Below are positions 20,340 to 30,540 of a stretch of 64,000 bases of DNA, piece after piece. The stretch comes from Prorocentrum cordatum. Taxonomy: Eukaryota; Sar; Dinophyceae; Prorocentrales; Prorocentraceae. Within the stretch, counting starts at the first letter, position 1. The number at the start of each line of letters is the position of its first letter. The notes under the pieces are model-generated. The model did not search any database. It saw only the letters and a program-made list of their open reading frames with translations, and was not told the origin of the DNA. The stretch covers positions 848,801 to 912,800 of the forward strand of contig CAUYUJ010021170.1 in assembly GCA_963575745.1 (NCBI GenBank). Reading direction: 5' to 3'. The position numbers were made by a program, and so were the translations under genes.

Positions 20340-20600
20340 TTTTTACAGGTTCCAATTTGCCCTTTTTGTTTGCCGGTTCTGGCGCGTGCTTTTTCTAATT
20401 GCGTCGCTGTTGTTGCCGCTTCCGGTGCCGGTTCCAAGTCCGGAGCCGTTGGTTTGCAATTTCTGGTTGTCGTTTCCGTTGCTGTTCTCAATTTCAAAAG
20501 ACACTTTACCGGAAACGGTGGAAACGTTCCTGCCGTTTCCGGGCCCCGCCGAGGGCAGGGCAGCAATGGCAGGACTGCGGTCCAGTTCGGACCCAATCTT
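20340..20600. repeat. Dispersed repeat copy 2 (TGCCGTTTCCGGGCCCC family)
   Basis: This is the second copy of the repeat seen at 9700-9950. It has GGTTCCAATTTGCC, GCCGCTTCCGGTGCCGG and a terminal TGCCGTTTCCGGGCCCC. No open frame is shared by both copies. Confidence 0.55.
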
Positions 20601-21299
20601 CTTCTCGCTCTCCGAAACAAGAGACAAGCTTGCTTTGCGGCAGGCGAGTGTCCACGTCCGCACAAGGAGGGGAGATCCACCGTCTGCTTCTCGAAGGCCT
20701 GGTGCACGTCTGTGTGCGGGTAGAGCACGTCGATGCTGTGGCTGAACTGCGGCAGCATCTCCTCCACGGCAGACTCCCTTCCCCCTGGGGAAACAAAAAG
20801 GTACCGATACGCGACTCCCCAGACCTCTGGGGTGCGTTGTGATCAGAATTCCGAGGCGAATCCAGAAAGGGAGACGAGGATCTCCCAGGAAGCCGAAACA
20901 AGGGAAAACCGGCGATGGGCAGTGGAATCGGAACCTTTTCCTCCTCCGACCTCCTGCCTCATTGCCCACACGACACGAACACTGTGCAAGAAGTGTATCG
21001 CACACAATTACCTCAGGAGCATGTGAGAGGTGAGAGGCTGGCACGATCCGACGGTGCAATGGGCGCCGTGGCGCTTAGAATCGGTTCCAGGACTGCCGTG
21101 GTCTCCCCGTCCGCCTTCCCTGCCTCTCCTGCCTGCCCGCTTGCCGCACTCCTTCCCCAACCCCCTGTTTGCCTTTCCTGGCCATTCGGACTGGGACGCA
21201 AGAGGACATACTAGTCCTACATGTCCTCCTTGGAGGCGTGCGCCAGTCCAGATCATATCCGACAACCACACTACACAGTTAGCCAGCATGGACCCCCAA
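20601..21299. other. Intergenic, no recognised gene
   Basis: Unique-looking sequence. I found no conserved protein, RNA or repeat in it. Confidence 0.4.
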
Positions 21300-21630
21300 C
21301 AGCGTGTTCCAGTTAGGCAAGTTATGTGGAGCATGTTCTGTCGTGCACTCTATGGTGTGCAGTGTATGTGGTGCATTCTGCGTGGTGCAGTATATATGCG
21401 GCATATGTTGTGCAATCGACGTGGTGCAATGTATGTGGTGCTCTTCTCTACGTAGTGCAACTTATGTGAAGCAATCTCCGTGATTCGATACACTCTGCGC
21501 AAGCAGTGTGGTGCAATGCAAGCTCTGCAGTCTAAGTGGACCTATTTGTGTATATATATATATATACATACATACATATGTATATATATATATGTGTGTG
21601 TGTATGTGGAGCAATCTACGTGATGCCACT
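21300..21630. repeat. TGTGGTGCAAT-type minisatellite and TA/TG tract
   Basis: Words of the form GTGGTGCAATGTATGTGG recur at roughly 15-30 base spacing. They are followed by a mixed (TA)/(CATA)/(TG) run at about 21548-21606. The same word family occurs at 24000-24190 and, in reverse complement (TTGCACCACATAG), at 51480-51790. Confidence 0.7.
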
Positions 21631-21639
21631 GCTTTTGAT

Positions 21640-22030
21640 GTCCACGCGCCTGACCACCCAACATGCCCGCGCAATCATCCCACCTGCCCACCCACCCGCA
21701 ACTCGGTTTGCACAACCCATGCGGCAGCTATTGCGATGGCTGCTTGGAGCTGTCTGGTGCGTTGCTGCGGCCGCGCTAGCCCGCACATGCTCGCGCACAC
21801 AGCGGCTTGCTAGTTCGTCGCGATCGGCGCGTCCGCGGTGGCGCTGACCGCTGGACACTTCTCCCAGCGCGTCTCGCAAGCCGCGCATATGATTTTAGCA
21901 GAGTATGGCGGGGGGGTAATACCGGTTTGGCTGCGATGCTATGGTTCATATCTGGGATGGACAATGGGGCAGAATCGTTTGAACATTGCAATACGAAGGC
22001 GCAGGCAATTAATTCCGCCCTCGGGAGGTG
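21640..22030. repeat. Dispersed repeat module (copy of 25930-26180)
   Basis: GCGCAATCATCCCACC, CATGCGGCAGCTATTGCGAT, GGTGCGTTGCTGCGGCCGCG and GGTGGCGCTGACCGCTG occur in the same order at 25930-26180. The trailing part (TCATATCTGGGATGGACAAT, GGGGCAGAATCG) recurs near 27030 and 29705. This belongs to the repeat field at 24.2-30.5 kb. Confidence 0.7.
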
Positions 22031-22159
22031 TGATAGACTATACATTTTTACCTAACAGCTTTTGCTGATAGGTTTCTAGTATGGTCAAAAGAGAACATCA
22101 TGACTCCTCAGGGGGGTCTGGGCGGGTGCCGGGGAGGAGAACCGGGAATCGTTTTTCGC

Positions 22160-22705
22160 CAACAGTCACACACTTCGTGCTCTTCGACCTCCCAGAACTC
22201 CATTCCCGGGCCACATTCTGGAGAACCGGGAACAGAGCCGGGCTCGCTTTTCGCCAACAGTCACACACTTCGTGCTCTTCGACCTCCCAGAACTCCATTC
22301 CGGGCCACATTCTGGAGAACCGGGAACAGAGCCGGGCTCGTTCTTGTCAACAGTCACACACTTCGTGCTCTTCCACCTCCCAGAACTCCATTCCCGGGCT
22401 ACATTTTGAGTGCCCGGAGCCAACTGTAGGCCACTTCGTGCTCTTCGAGTTCCCAGAACTCCATTCCCGGGCCACATTTTGGATGCCCGGAGCCAACTGT
22501 AGGCCACTTCGTGCTCTTCGATTCCCAGAACTCCATTCCCGGGCCACATTTTGGATGCCCGGAGCCAACTGTAGGCCACTTCGTGCTCTTCAAGTTCCCA
22601 GAACTCCATTCCTGGGCATGATTTTGAATGCCCGGAGCCAACTGTAGGCCACTTCGTGTTCTTCTAGTTCCCAGAACTCCATTCCTGGGCCACATTTTGA
22701 ATGCT
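22160..22705. repeat. Seven-copy tandem repeat with 93-95-bp and 73-bp units
   Basis: The anchor CACTTCGTGCTCTTC, with slight variants, starts at 22171, 22266, 22359, 22432, 22505, 22577 and 22650. The first two intervals are 95 and 93 bp and the remaining four are 72-73 bp. All share CCAGAACTCCATTCC. The long units carry GAACCGGGAACAGAGCCGGG and the short ones carry GCCCGGAGCCAACTGTAGGC. Confidence 0.92.
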
Positions 22706-23035
22706 GAGGCAGGCTGATGCTGCGGCCGAGGCAGGCTGAGGCTGAGGCAGGCTGAGGCTGAGGCCGAGGCTGAAGGCAGACTGAGGCTGAGGCTGAAGCA
22801 GACTGAGGCTGAGGCTGAGGCAGGCTGAGGCTGAGGCTGAAGCAGGCTGATGCTGAGGCAGGCTGAGGCTGAGGCTGAGGCTGATGCAGGCTGAGGCTGA
22901 GGCAGGCTGAGGCTGAGGCCGAGGCTGAAGGCAGACTGAGGCTGAGGCTGAAGCAGGCTGAGGCTGAGGCTGAGGCAGGCTGAGGCTGAGGCAGGCTGAG
23001 GCTGAGGCTGAGGCAGGCTGAGGCTGAGGCTGTAA
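22706..23035. repeat. (GAGGCT)n minisatellite
   Basis: GAGGCTGAGGCAGGCT units and variants follow the preceding tandem array directly and end in a short CTGCGACTGCCG tail. Confidence 0.93.
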
Positions 23036-23329
23036 CTGCGACTGCCGTTGCCGCTGCGACTGTCATCGCGAATGCGACTACGACTGCGAGAACAGCAGAA
23101 TTCTACAACTGGATTTTCATCTGAATCTTAAGGGGAATGCTTTCAGATATGCTTCTACATATCGCTGTTAGGTTGCTTTGCCGGGATAATTTCAAAAAGG
23201 AGAACCATGTCTGGTACAATCGATGTGATGCCATGTATATAGTACTAGAACCACGCGCGCGCTTCGCGCGCGCTTAGGTTCTGTCGAGTCACAGACCCAG
23301 GAATCGTTGTGAGAAGAAATTGGTGACGC

Positions 23330-23895
23330 GAAGCGTCTTGGGGGCGTCCTTGGACGTCTGGGGTCTCCTGGGGCCTCTTGAGGGGCCTCCTGGGGGCCTC
23401 CTGGCGGCCTCTTGGGGCGGAAGGCTCGAGCTTGCGGTTCGTGGTCCCCCTCTGGGCCCCCTCTTGGGCCCGTCTTGGGGCCCTCTTGGGCCATCTTGGG
23501 CGCCTCTTGGGCCGTCTTGGGGCCCTCTTGGGCTGTCCTGGGGCCCTCTTGGAAGCTTCTTGGGCCGTCTTGGGGCGGTCTTGGGCGCCTCTTGGGCCGT
23601 CCTGTAACGTCGGAAAGCCCAAAAGACAACTTTGTTGAAAATGTACGTTTTACGAGGGGAATGGGCAATTTTTGCGTCTAGGGGCCCTCTTGGGACGCAT
23701 GTTGGAGGCTTCTTGGGGCGTCTTGGGGGCGTCCTTGGACGTCTTGGGGCCTCTTGGGGGCCTCCTGGGGCCTCCTGGCGGCCTCTTGTCGTGATCTTGG
23801 GCGCCTCTTGGGAAGCTTCTTGGGCCGTCTTGGGGCGGTCAACGTCGGAAAGCCCAAAAGACGTTGAAAATGTACGTTTTACGAAGGGAATGGGC
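23330..23895. repeat. CCTCTTGGGGC minisatellite with a duplicated ~230-bp block
   Basis: Units such as GGGCCGTCTTGGGGC are the reverse complement of those at 14-15.5 kb. A distinct block (AACGTCGGAAAGCCCAAAAG, GAAAATGTACGTTTTACGA, GGGAATGGGC) occurs at about 23605-23665 and again at 23839-23893. Each copy sits at the end of a CCTCTTGGGG run, so the whole is a partial tandem duplication. Confidence 0.8.
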
Positions 23896-23999
23896 CGGGG
23901 GCCCTCCGCGGGAGCCCACAGCATCTTCAGTCTCGGTCTTGGAGGCCTCCCGGCGCCCGGGCTCCCCGGACCCGGTGCGCCGTTATATGTATACAACTG

Positions 24000-24118
24000 C
24001 TGTTGTACAATATGTGCTGTGCAAACTGAAGTTTGCAATATATGCGGGGCATGATGTGGTGTGCAATTTGTGTTGCGCAATCTATGTGCAACAACTTATA
24101 TTGTGCAACCTACGTGGG

Positions 24119-24152
<34 letters not shown>

Positions 24153-24190
24153 CTGCAATATACGTGGTGCTATCTATGCGGTTGCAACTC
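24000..24190. repeat. GTGCAATATG-type minisatellite with (TA)n
   Basis: Degenerate GTGCAA...TATG words precede a TA run at about 24122-24150. It belongs to the same word family as 21.3-21.6 kb. Confidence 0.75.
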
Positions 24191-24199
24191 ACTTGACGC

Positions 24200-25110
24200 A
24201 CTTGAACATGTCAACTCCACTGCTCGCGCAATCATCCCACCCACCCACCCGCAACTTGGTTTGCAAAATCTCTTAAGGCCGTGACGGTGGGTACCAAATG
24301 GCAGTTGGCAACGACATCGACGCCGACGACGACAGCGACAACGACAACGACGACGCCGACGACGTCTCCAACGACTTCGACGACGCCGACAACGACGACG
24401 ACGACACCGACGACGACGACAACGCCGACGCCGACGACGACGACGACGATGACAACGACGGCGACGATGACGACGCCGACGACGACGACGACGTCAACGA
24501 CGCCGACGACGACGACGACGACGGCGGCGGCGACGACGACGACGACGTCGACGACGACGAAGACGACGACGACGACGCCGACGCCGACGACGACTACGAC
24601 GAAGACGACAACGACGGCGACGTCGCCCACGAAGACGACGACGAGGGAGGAGGGAGGACGACGACGGCGACAACGACGACAACGACGACAACGACGAGGG
24701 AGGAGGGAGGACGGCGACGACGCGAACGACGAAGAAGGAGGATGGACGGCGACGCCGACGACGACGACGACGAGGGAGGAGGGAAGACGACGACGACGAC
24801 AACGACGACGACGACGACGACGGCGACAAAATAGGAGGGACGACGACGAGACGCCGACGACGGACGACGACGACGACGACGAGGGAGGAGGAGGAAGGAC
24901 GACCACGGCGACAACGACGACGGAAACGACCACGACGCCAAAGAGGACGACGACGACGTACACGAGGAAAGACAGAGGACGACGTAGGCGACGACGACGA
25001 CGACGCGGGAGGAGGGAGGACGGCGACGACGCCGACGACGACAACGACGACGCAAGAGCGCGCGCGCACGCTTTTGTTGAAAACCCGTGTTGCGGAACCT
25101 TGTGTGTTTG
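24200..25110. repeat. CGA array 1 with conserved flanks
   Basis: The entry flank (CCACTGCTCGCGCAATC, CGCAACTTGG, CTTAAGGCCGTGACGGTG, GGTACCAAATGGCA) leads into about 740 bp of CGACGA/CAACGA units with GAGGGAGGAGGGAGGACG spacers. The exit flank is GCGCGCGCGCACGCTTTTGT. The same entry and exit flanks bracket 27190-28010. Open frames cover both strands because CGA units contain no stops. Confidence 0.9.
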
Positions 25111-27189
25111 TAGGTTTTTTGCCACACGATTTTGAATGATTTCGGATTACGGCATACGATGGGTTTGAAGGGTTTCGGCATACGCGCGCGACGACGCACG
25201 CGTCTGCACTTCGTCCCATTTTTTGCGAAGGATTCCCGCGACGGCACACGCGCAAGGACGTTCGAAAGATTTCGACATGCGCGCGCGAAGCCCGTTTGGT
25301 AGCATTTCCTGAAAATCTTGGAAATCTTATGGTTTTCTTGAGATTTCGCAATAGCTCGCGCGTAAGCTTTTTTTAGAAAACCAATGTTGCGAAACTATTT
25401 GTTTTTGTATGTGTTTTGGAAACTCGATTGCGAAATCATTCCAGCACCGACGGTTTTTGAAGGATGTCGGCATGCGCGCGCGACGACGCGCGCGTGTGCA
25501 CTTCGTCACATTTTATGTAAAGGATTCGCGAAAAGGTCTTATGCTCGAGCAACAAATGTCCCCGCGTATTGTTTTTTACAAGGGAACCTCAGGGGGACCG
25601 ATCCCGGCCCCCCTGGGATAGTGTACGTTCATATGTAGGATGCACATGTGGTCGTAATCACATATGATTTACATACCCGAAAATGGGGCCGATAACGCCA
25701 GGGGAGGGGGGGTGGGTAGAGTCTATTCTGTTTTGAGAAAAAGAATTCACTTTGACTGTCTTGAAACTGTCCTCTCCACTGCTCGTGCAAACATCCCACC
25801 CTCCCACCCGCAATTTGGTCGCAAGACCTCTTAAGACCGTGACGGTAGGTACCAAATGGCACTGGGCAGCGACACCGACGCCGACGACGACAGCGACAAC
25901 GGCGACGATGCGTTCGCATGATTCGTTCACTCGCAAAGAGTTGTCCACTCCACTGCTCGCGCAATCATCCGAACCGCCCACCCCCAACTTAGTTTACAAG
26001 CCCATGCGGCGGCGATTGCGATGAGTGCGTGGAGTTGGCTGGTGCATCTCTGCGGCCGCGTTAGCCCGCGCACGCTCGCGCGCACAGCGTCCAAATAGCT
26101 TCGCGCTGCCGACGCGGCCGCGGTGGCGCTGACCGCTGAGCACTTCCCAGCGGGCACTGCGGTGCGAGTCGGCGACTTGGGCGGGCGCATAACATGACAA
26201 CGCCGACAACAGTAATCGGGATGATGATGGTAGCGATGCTGGTGATGATGATGACAACGACGACGACAAGGTCAACGACGGCGCCGATGTGGATCACGCC
26301 GCCGGCGACGACGACGAAACCCTCGCGTCGGTGATGAAAATTTGGGAGGGAGTTCGACACGCGCGTGCGGCCGACGCGCGAGTGGCCTACATGGCTTGAT
26401 TTGAGACGGATCGCGCCCCCCCCTGCACGCGTGCAAGGGCGCTCGAATGATTTCGACGTGCGGCGCGAGGGGGCTTGGCCGAATCTAATGAACACACGAG
26501 CCCCAAACAGGGTTTCCTTAAGTACAAGCAGGAGCGCGACCACAAACTTTCCTGATGCCTGGCTGATGTTGCAAAACCATATGCCGTCATATGTCTTCGG
26601 GACGGTCGATTTTGAATCCCGAACGGAACTCACAGTTTTTGAAGGATTTCGGCATGCGCGCGCGACGACGCGCGCGTGCGCACTTCGTCCCATTTGCTGC
26701 CAGGGATGACATGCGCGGGCGAGAGGCCCACATGGTAGCAGCAAGTGATTCACATGCTAGAAACCGTTGGTTTCTTTATGGATGCGCAAGAGCCCGAGCG
26801 AACTCTTGTTGCGAAACCATGTGCTTTTATATATTTCGGGGCGCTGGAGCTTGAAATCCTTACGACATCTAAAGTTGTTGGAAGCTTCCGGTATGCGCGC
26901 GCGACGACATGCGCGTATGCACGTCGCCCCTCTTGTTTGCAAGGGGATCTTGAAAACTGACGATGTTTGATATACGAGTGCGCGCGCGTAGTATTTCTTG
27001 ACCGATACCGGCCTGCCTGGGAAGGTACGAGTTCAGACCTAGGACGGACGATGGAGCAGAATCGTATGTAAATGGCAACACGAAAGAGGGGGCCGTTAAT
27101 TCCTGGGGGGGGGGTAGATCCGAATACTCGCTTAGAAAATCGAGCCGACGTGGTTCACTAAATTTGGTGCGATCTGTGTTGTAAAATCC
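25111..27189. repeat. Higher-order repeat field, proximal part
   Basis: It holds copies of a module centred on GGCATGCGCGCGCGACGACG then CGCGCGTGCGCACTTCGTCC, at about 25180, 25465, 26650 and 26895. Interspersed are TGTTGCGAAACCATGTGC and GATTTCGACATGCGCGCG words. A truncated copy of the CGA-array entry flank lies at 25755-25900, and a copy of the 21.64-kb module at 25930-26180. No gene was seen. Confidence 0.8.
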
Positions 27190-28014
27190 ACTTTGGCTGT
27201 CTTGAAGCTGTCCTCCCCGCTGCTCGTGCAAACGCCCCACCCTCCCACCCACAACTTGGTCGCAAGACCTCTCAATCTTAAGACCGTGTCGGTAGGTACC
27301 ACATGGCTCTTCGCAACGACACCGACGACGCCGACGACGACAGCGACAACGACGACGACGCCGACGACGACTACGACAACACTGACGACGCCTCCGACGA
27401 CTTCGACGACGACGACGACAACGACGACGACAACACCGACGCCGACGACGACGACGTCGACGCCGACGCTGACGACGACGCAGACGACGACGACGATGAC
27501 GACGACGCCGCCGACGACGATGACGACGACGATGACGACGACAACAACGAAGACGACGACGACGACGTCGCCAACGAACACGACGACGTCGAGTGAGGGA
27601 GGACGACGACGCCGACGCCGACGACAACGACGAGGGAGGAGGGAGGACGGCGACGACGCGAACGTCGAAGAAGAAGGGAGGACGGCGACGCCGACGACGA
27701 CAACGACGAGGGGGAGTGAAGACGACGACGACGACGAAAACGACGGCGACGAAATAGTAGGGACGACGGCAAGACGCCGACGACGGACGACGACGACGAC
27801 GAGGGAGGAGGATGGACGACCACGGCGACAACGACGACGGAAGCGACGACGGCGCCAAAGAGGACGACGACGACGACGAGGAAAGACAGAGGACGACGAC
27901 GGCGGCGACGACTACGACGAGGGAGGAGGGAGGACGGCGACGACGACGACGACGACGCAAGAGCGCGCGCGCACGCTTTTGTTGAAAACTCGTGTTGCAA
28001 AACCATGTGTTTTT
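27190..28014. repeat. CGA array 2 with conserved flanks
   Basis: The structure matches 24200-25110: the entry flank GCTGCTCGTGCAAACG, CAACTTGGTCGCAAGACC, GGTACCACATGG, then CGA units with GGGAGGAGGGAGGACG spacers. The exit flank is GAGCGCGCGCGCACGCTTTT then GTTGCAAAACCATGTG. TIR element B follows immediately. Confidence 0.9.
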
Positions 28015-28109
28015 CCCTACCTAGGCTCTGCCTAGAAGGGTTCTTACTCGCTTGGCTTAAAAGGGGCCGGGCAGTGCAAACCGCCCCGGGCGGTTCCCCC
28101 AGTCCCCTG

Positions 28110-28240
28110 GGAGCCAAGCAAAAGCAACAGCAAATGTAAAAGCAAACGCGCGGTTCCCCCAGTTGAGCTCCCTGGGTGCCAAGCAAAAGCAAAAGCAAAA
28201 GCAAAGGCAACAGTGAAGGTACAAGCGAAGGCAAAGCAAA
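28110..28240. repeat. GCAAAA-type microsatellite (cargo of element B)
   Basis: AGCAAAAGCAAAAGC units, interrupted by a second copy of CGCGGTTCCCCCAGT near 28150. Confidence 0.85.
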
Positions 28241-28385
28241 AGCATAGCATAGCATATCATAGCATAGCGCAGCACAGCATAGCGCTGCATATCATAGCAT
28301 ACCATAGCCTAGCCTAGCCCAGCATAGCATTGCGCAGCATAGCATAGCATAGCATAGTATAGCATAGCTCAGCACAGCATCCACT
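28240..28385. repeat. AGCAT microsatellite (cargo of element B)
   Basis: AGCATAGCATAGC units with AGCGC and ATATC variants. A related CATAGCATACCATAGC tract lies at 53.45-53.83 kb outside any visible TIR element. Confidence 0.85.
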
Positions 28386-28454
28386 ATTGCTGCTGCTATA
28401 TATATATATATATATAAATGTACTTATATGTGTGTGCGCACGTATGTGTGTGTG

Positions 28455-28600
28455 TCTGTGCGCAGGCAAAGCAACAGCAAAACCAAGCAACAGCAAAAAC
28501 AACAGCAACGCAAAAGCAACAGCAACAGCAAAAGCACAGGCAAAGGCAAAAGCAAAGGCAAGAGCAAAAGCAAACGCAATGCAAAGCAAACACAAAACCG
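28455..28600. repeat. CAAAAGCAACAG microsatellite (cargo of element B)
   Basis: A Lys/Gln/Ala-coding-looking run of GCAAAAGCAACA units. The continuous frames are compositional. Confidence 0.85.
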
Positions 28601-28607
28601 AGTGAGA

Positions 28608-28850
28608 ATGTAGATGTATATGTAGATGTAGGTGTAGATGTGGATGTAGGTGTATATGTAGATGTAGGTGTAGATATAGGTGTAGATGTAGATGTAGATG
28701 TAGATGTGAGTCTCGCTGTTGCTGTAGATGTAGATGTAGATGCAGGTGTCGATGTAGATGTAGCTGTAGATGTAGATGTAGGTCTAGATGTAGATGTAGG
28801 TGTCGATGTAGATGTAGGTGTAGATATATATGTAGATGTAAATAACTGCC
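28608..28850. repeat. (TGTAGA)n minisatellite (cargo of element B)
   Basis: TGTAGATGTAGGTGTAGATG units, read as alternating Val-Asp in one frame. I regard them as non-coding. Confidence 0.92.
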
Positions 28851-28964
28851 CAGTGCCCCGCCCTCATCTCCGTGCCTGCTTGCATTTGCTGCTGTCTCGG
28901 CGACTTGCTGCCTGCTTCTGCTTCTGCTTCACTTACGGCGTGGCGTCGGCGGTTCTGGCGCTAC

Positions 28965-29006
28965 TACTACTACTACTACCACTACTACCACTCATACTAC
29001 TATTCA

Positions 29007-29049
<43 letters not shown>

Positions 29050-29128
29050 GCTGCTACTACTACTACTACTTCTACTACTACTGCTACTACTTCTACTACT
29101 ACTACTACTGCTACTACTACTACTACTG

Positions 29129-29170
<42 letters not shown>
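28965..29170. repeat. (TAC)n triplet array (cargo of element B)
   Basis: About 65 TAC/TGC triplets. They give poly-Tyr, poly-Thr or poly-Leu depending on frame, without any supporting start or domain. Confidence 0.95.
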
Positions 29171-29171
<1 letters not shown>

Positions 29172-29282
29172 CGCTACTGCTACAATTACGACGATGAGGA
29201 GAAGGAGGAGGACGGCGTTTACCGCTCTTACTGATGTTGCTTTCCTAAAGGCTCCAACTCCTAGGTAGGGTCGCACTGGGAT

Positions 29283-30540
29283 GCTTATATGTTTTCTGGG
29301 CACACGGCTTTGACTTTCTTCCGAAACCGAAGGTTTTTGAAAGATTTCGGCATGCGCACGCGACGACGCACGCGTCTGCACTTCGTCTCATTCTTTGAAG
29401 ATGATTCTCGCGACGGCACGCTCGCAAGGGCGTTCGAAAGATTTCGTCATGCGCGCGCGCAGCCCGCTTGGTATATAGTATTTTTTTTGAAAATCTAGAC
29501 AAGACCTATGATTGTCCTACTGTTTGGCAAGAACGCGCGCGTAAGCTTTTTTAGACAATCCGTGTTGCGAAACCATGGCTTTTATGTTAAGAAAAACTCG
29601 CTTTCGAAATCCGTCCGAAACCGAAGGTTTTTGAAGGATTTCGGCATGCGCGCGCGACGACGCGCGCGTGTGCACTTCGTCAAACTTCCATGCTGGGATA
29701 CTATGAGTTCATATTTAAGATGGACGATGGGGCAGAACCATATGTAAATTACAATACGAAAAAGAGAACCGTTAACTCCGGGGGGGGGTAGAGTCTATTC
29801 TTCTTTTAGAAAAAAATCACCATGCCGAACTTGAAGTTTTCAGCTCCACGGCCCGCGCAATCACCCCACCCGCCCACCCGCAACTTGGATCGTCGATCAC
29901 TCGGGCGGGCGCGGTGTCATGGCAACGCCGGCGACGGTAGAAACGATGATGGTAATAGCGATGATGACGATGACGACGGCAAGGCCAGTGTCGGCGCCGA
30001 TGTTGGTCACGACGATGAGGATGATGGAGTCCACGTGCTGGTGATGAAGGGGTTGGAAAATTTTAACATGCGCGCGGCCGACGCGGGCGAGTGACCTGCA
30101 CGGCATTACTTGACAGGGAAAGTGCCCCACCAAGCGCGCAGTGGCGTTCGAATGATGTCGACAGGCGCGCGCGCGGGAGGCCCGCTTGGTCGCATGGTCG
30201 CGTTCGATGTGCGTGTCGAGAAAATGATGCTCGTGGGAACAATCGCAAGCACGCGCGCACAGTTTTCCCATGGAGAACATGTTGCAAAACCACGGGTGTC
30301 TAACATGGTATCGGACATCTCGGTCTTGAAATCCTTACGCGAACAGACGGGCGTGGGAACAATTTCGGCATGCACGCGACGACGCGCGCTTATGGACTGC
30401 GTCGCATCTGTAGCAAAGGATTGCTGGAAACTGTTGTTATTTGATGCATGCGTACGCGCGCATAAGAATTACTTGACGAAGATGAGCGGGATTTAGTAAT
30501 AGGTTTGGCTGGGGTGATGTAAGCTCATATTTAACATGAG
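29283..30540. repeat. Higher-order repeat field, distal part
   Basis: The field resumes after element B, with module copies at about 29345, 29640 and 30365 (GCATGCGC...CGACGACGC...GCACTTCGTC). The trailing module ATTTAAGATGGACGATGGGG lies at about 29710, and another copy of the entry flank (CCGCCCACCCGCAACTTGG) at about 29860. No gene was recognised. Confidence 0.75.

Larger units (their letters stand above)
28015..29282. mobile_element. TIR element B with mixed microsatellite cargo
   Basis: This is a second element with the same ends as 16578-17397: left CCCTACCTAGG, right CCTAGGTAGGG at 29260-29270 plus TCGCACTGGGAT. The same left box (GAAGGGTTCTTACTCG, CCGCCCCGGGCGG, CCCCTGGGAGC) and right box (GCTTTCCTAAAG, CTCCAACTCC) are present. 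The interior carries, in order, AGCAAAAGCA units, AGCATAGCAT units, a TA run (28398-28416), CAAAAGCAACAG units, TGTAGATGTAGG units and a TAC triplet array. Its flanks read as the interrupted repeat field, with AAACCATGTG on the left and CTTATATGTTTTC on the right, which join in copies such as 26813-26840. No clear target duplication is seen here. Confidence 0.75.

Noticed and set aside
22160-22705. Regular repeat-spacer array resembling a CRISPR
   Set aside because: The units are contiguous 73-95-bp tandem repeats with no unique spacers, and the genome is eukaryotic.
24281-25135. Long Thr/Arg- and Asp-rich open frames on the plus strand and Val/Ser-rich frames on the minus strand
   Set aside because: They are translations of a CGA array that lacks stops in every frame. 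There is no start context, domain or frame preference, and the same happens at 27190-27960.
28872-29234. Open frame encoding a poly-Tyr protein (and poly-Leu in another frame)
   Set aside because: It is a (TAC)n microsatellite inside TIR element B. The equally open alternative frames show it is compositional.
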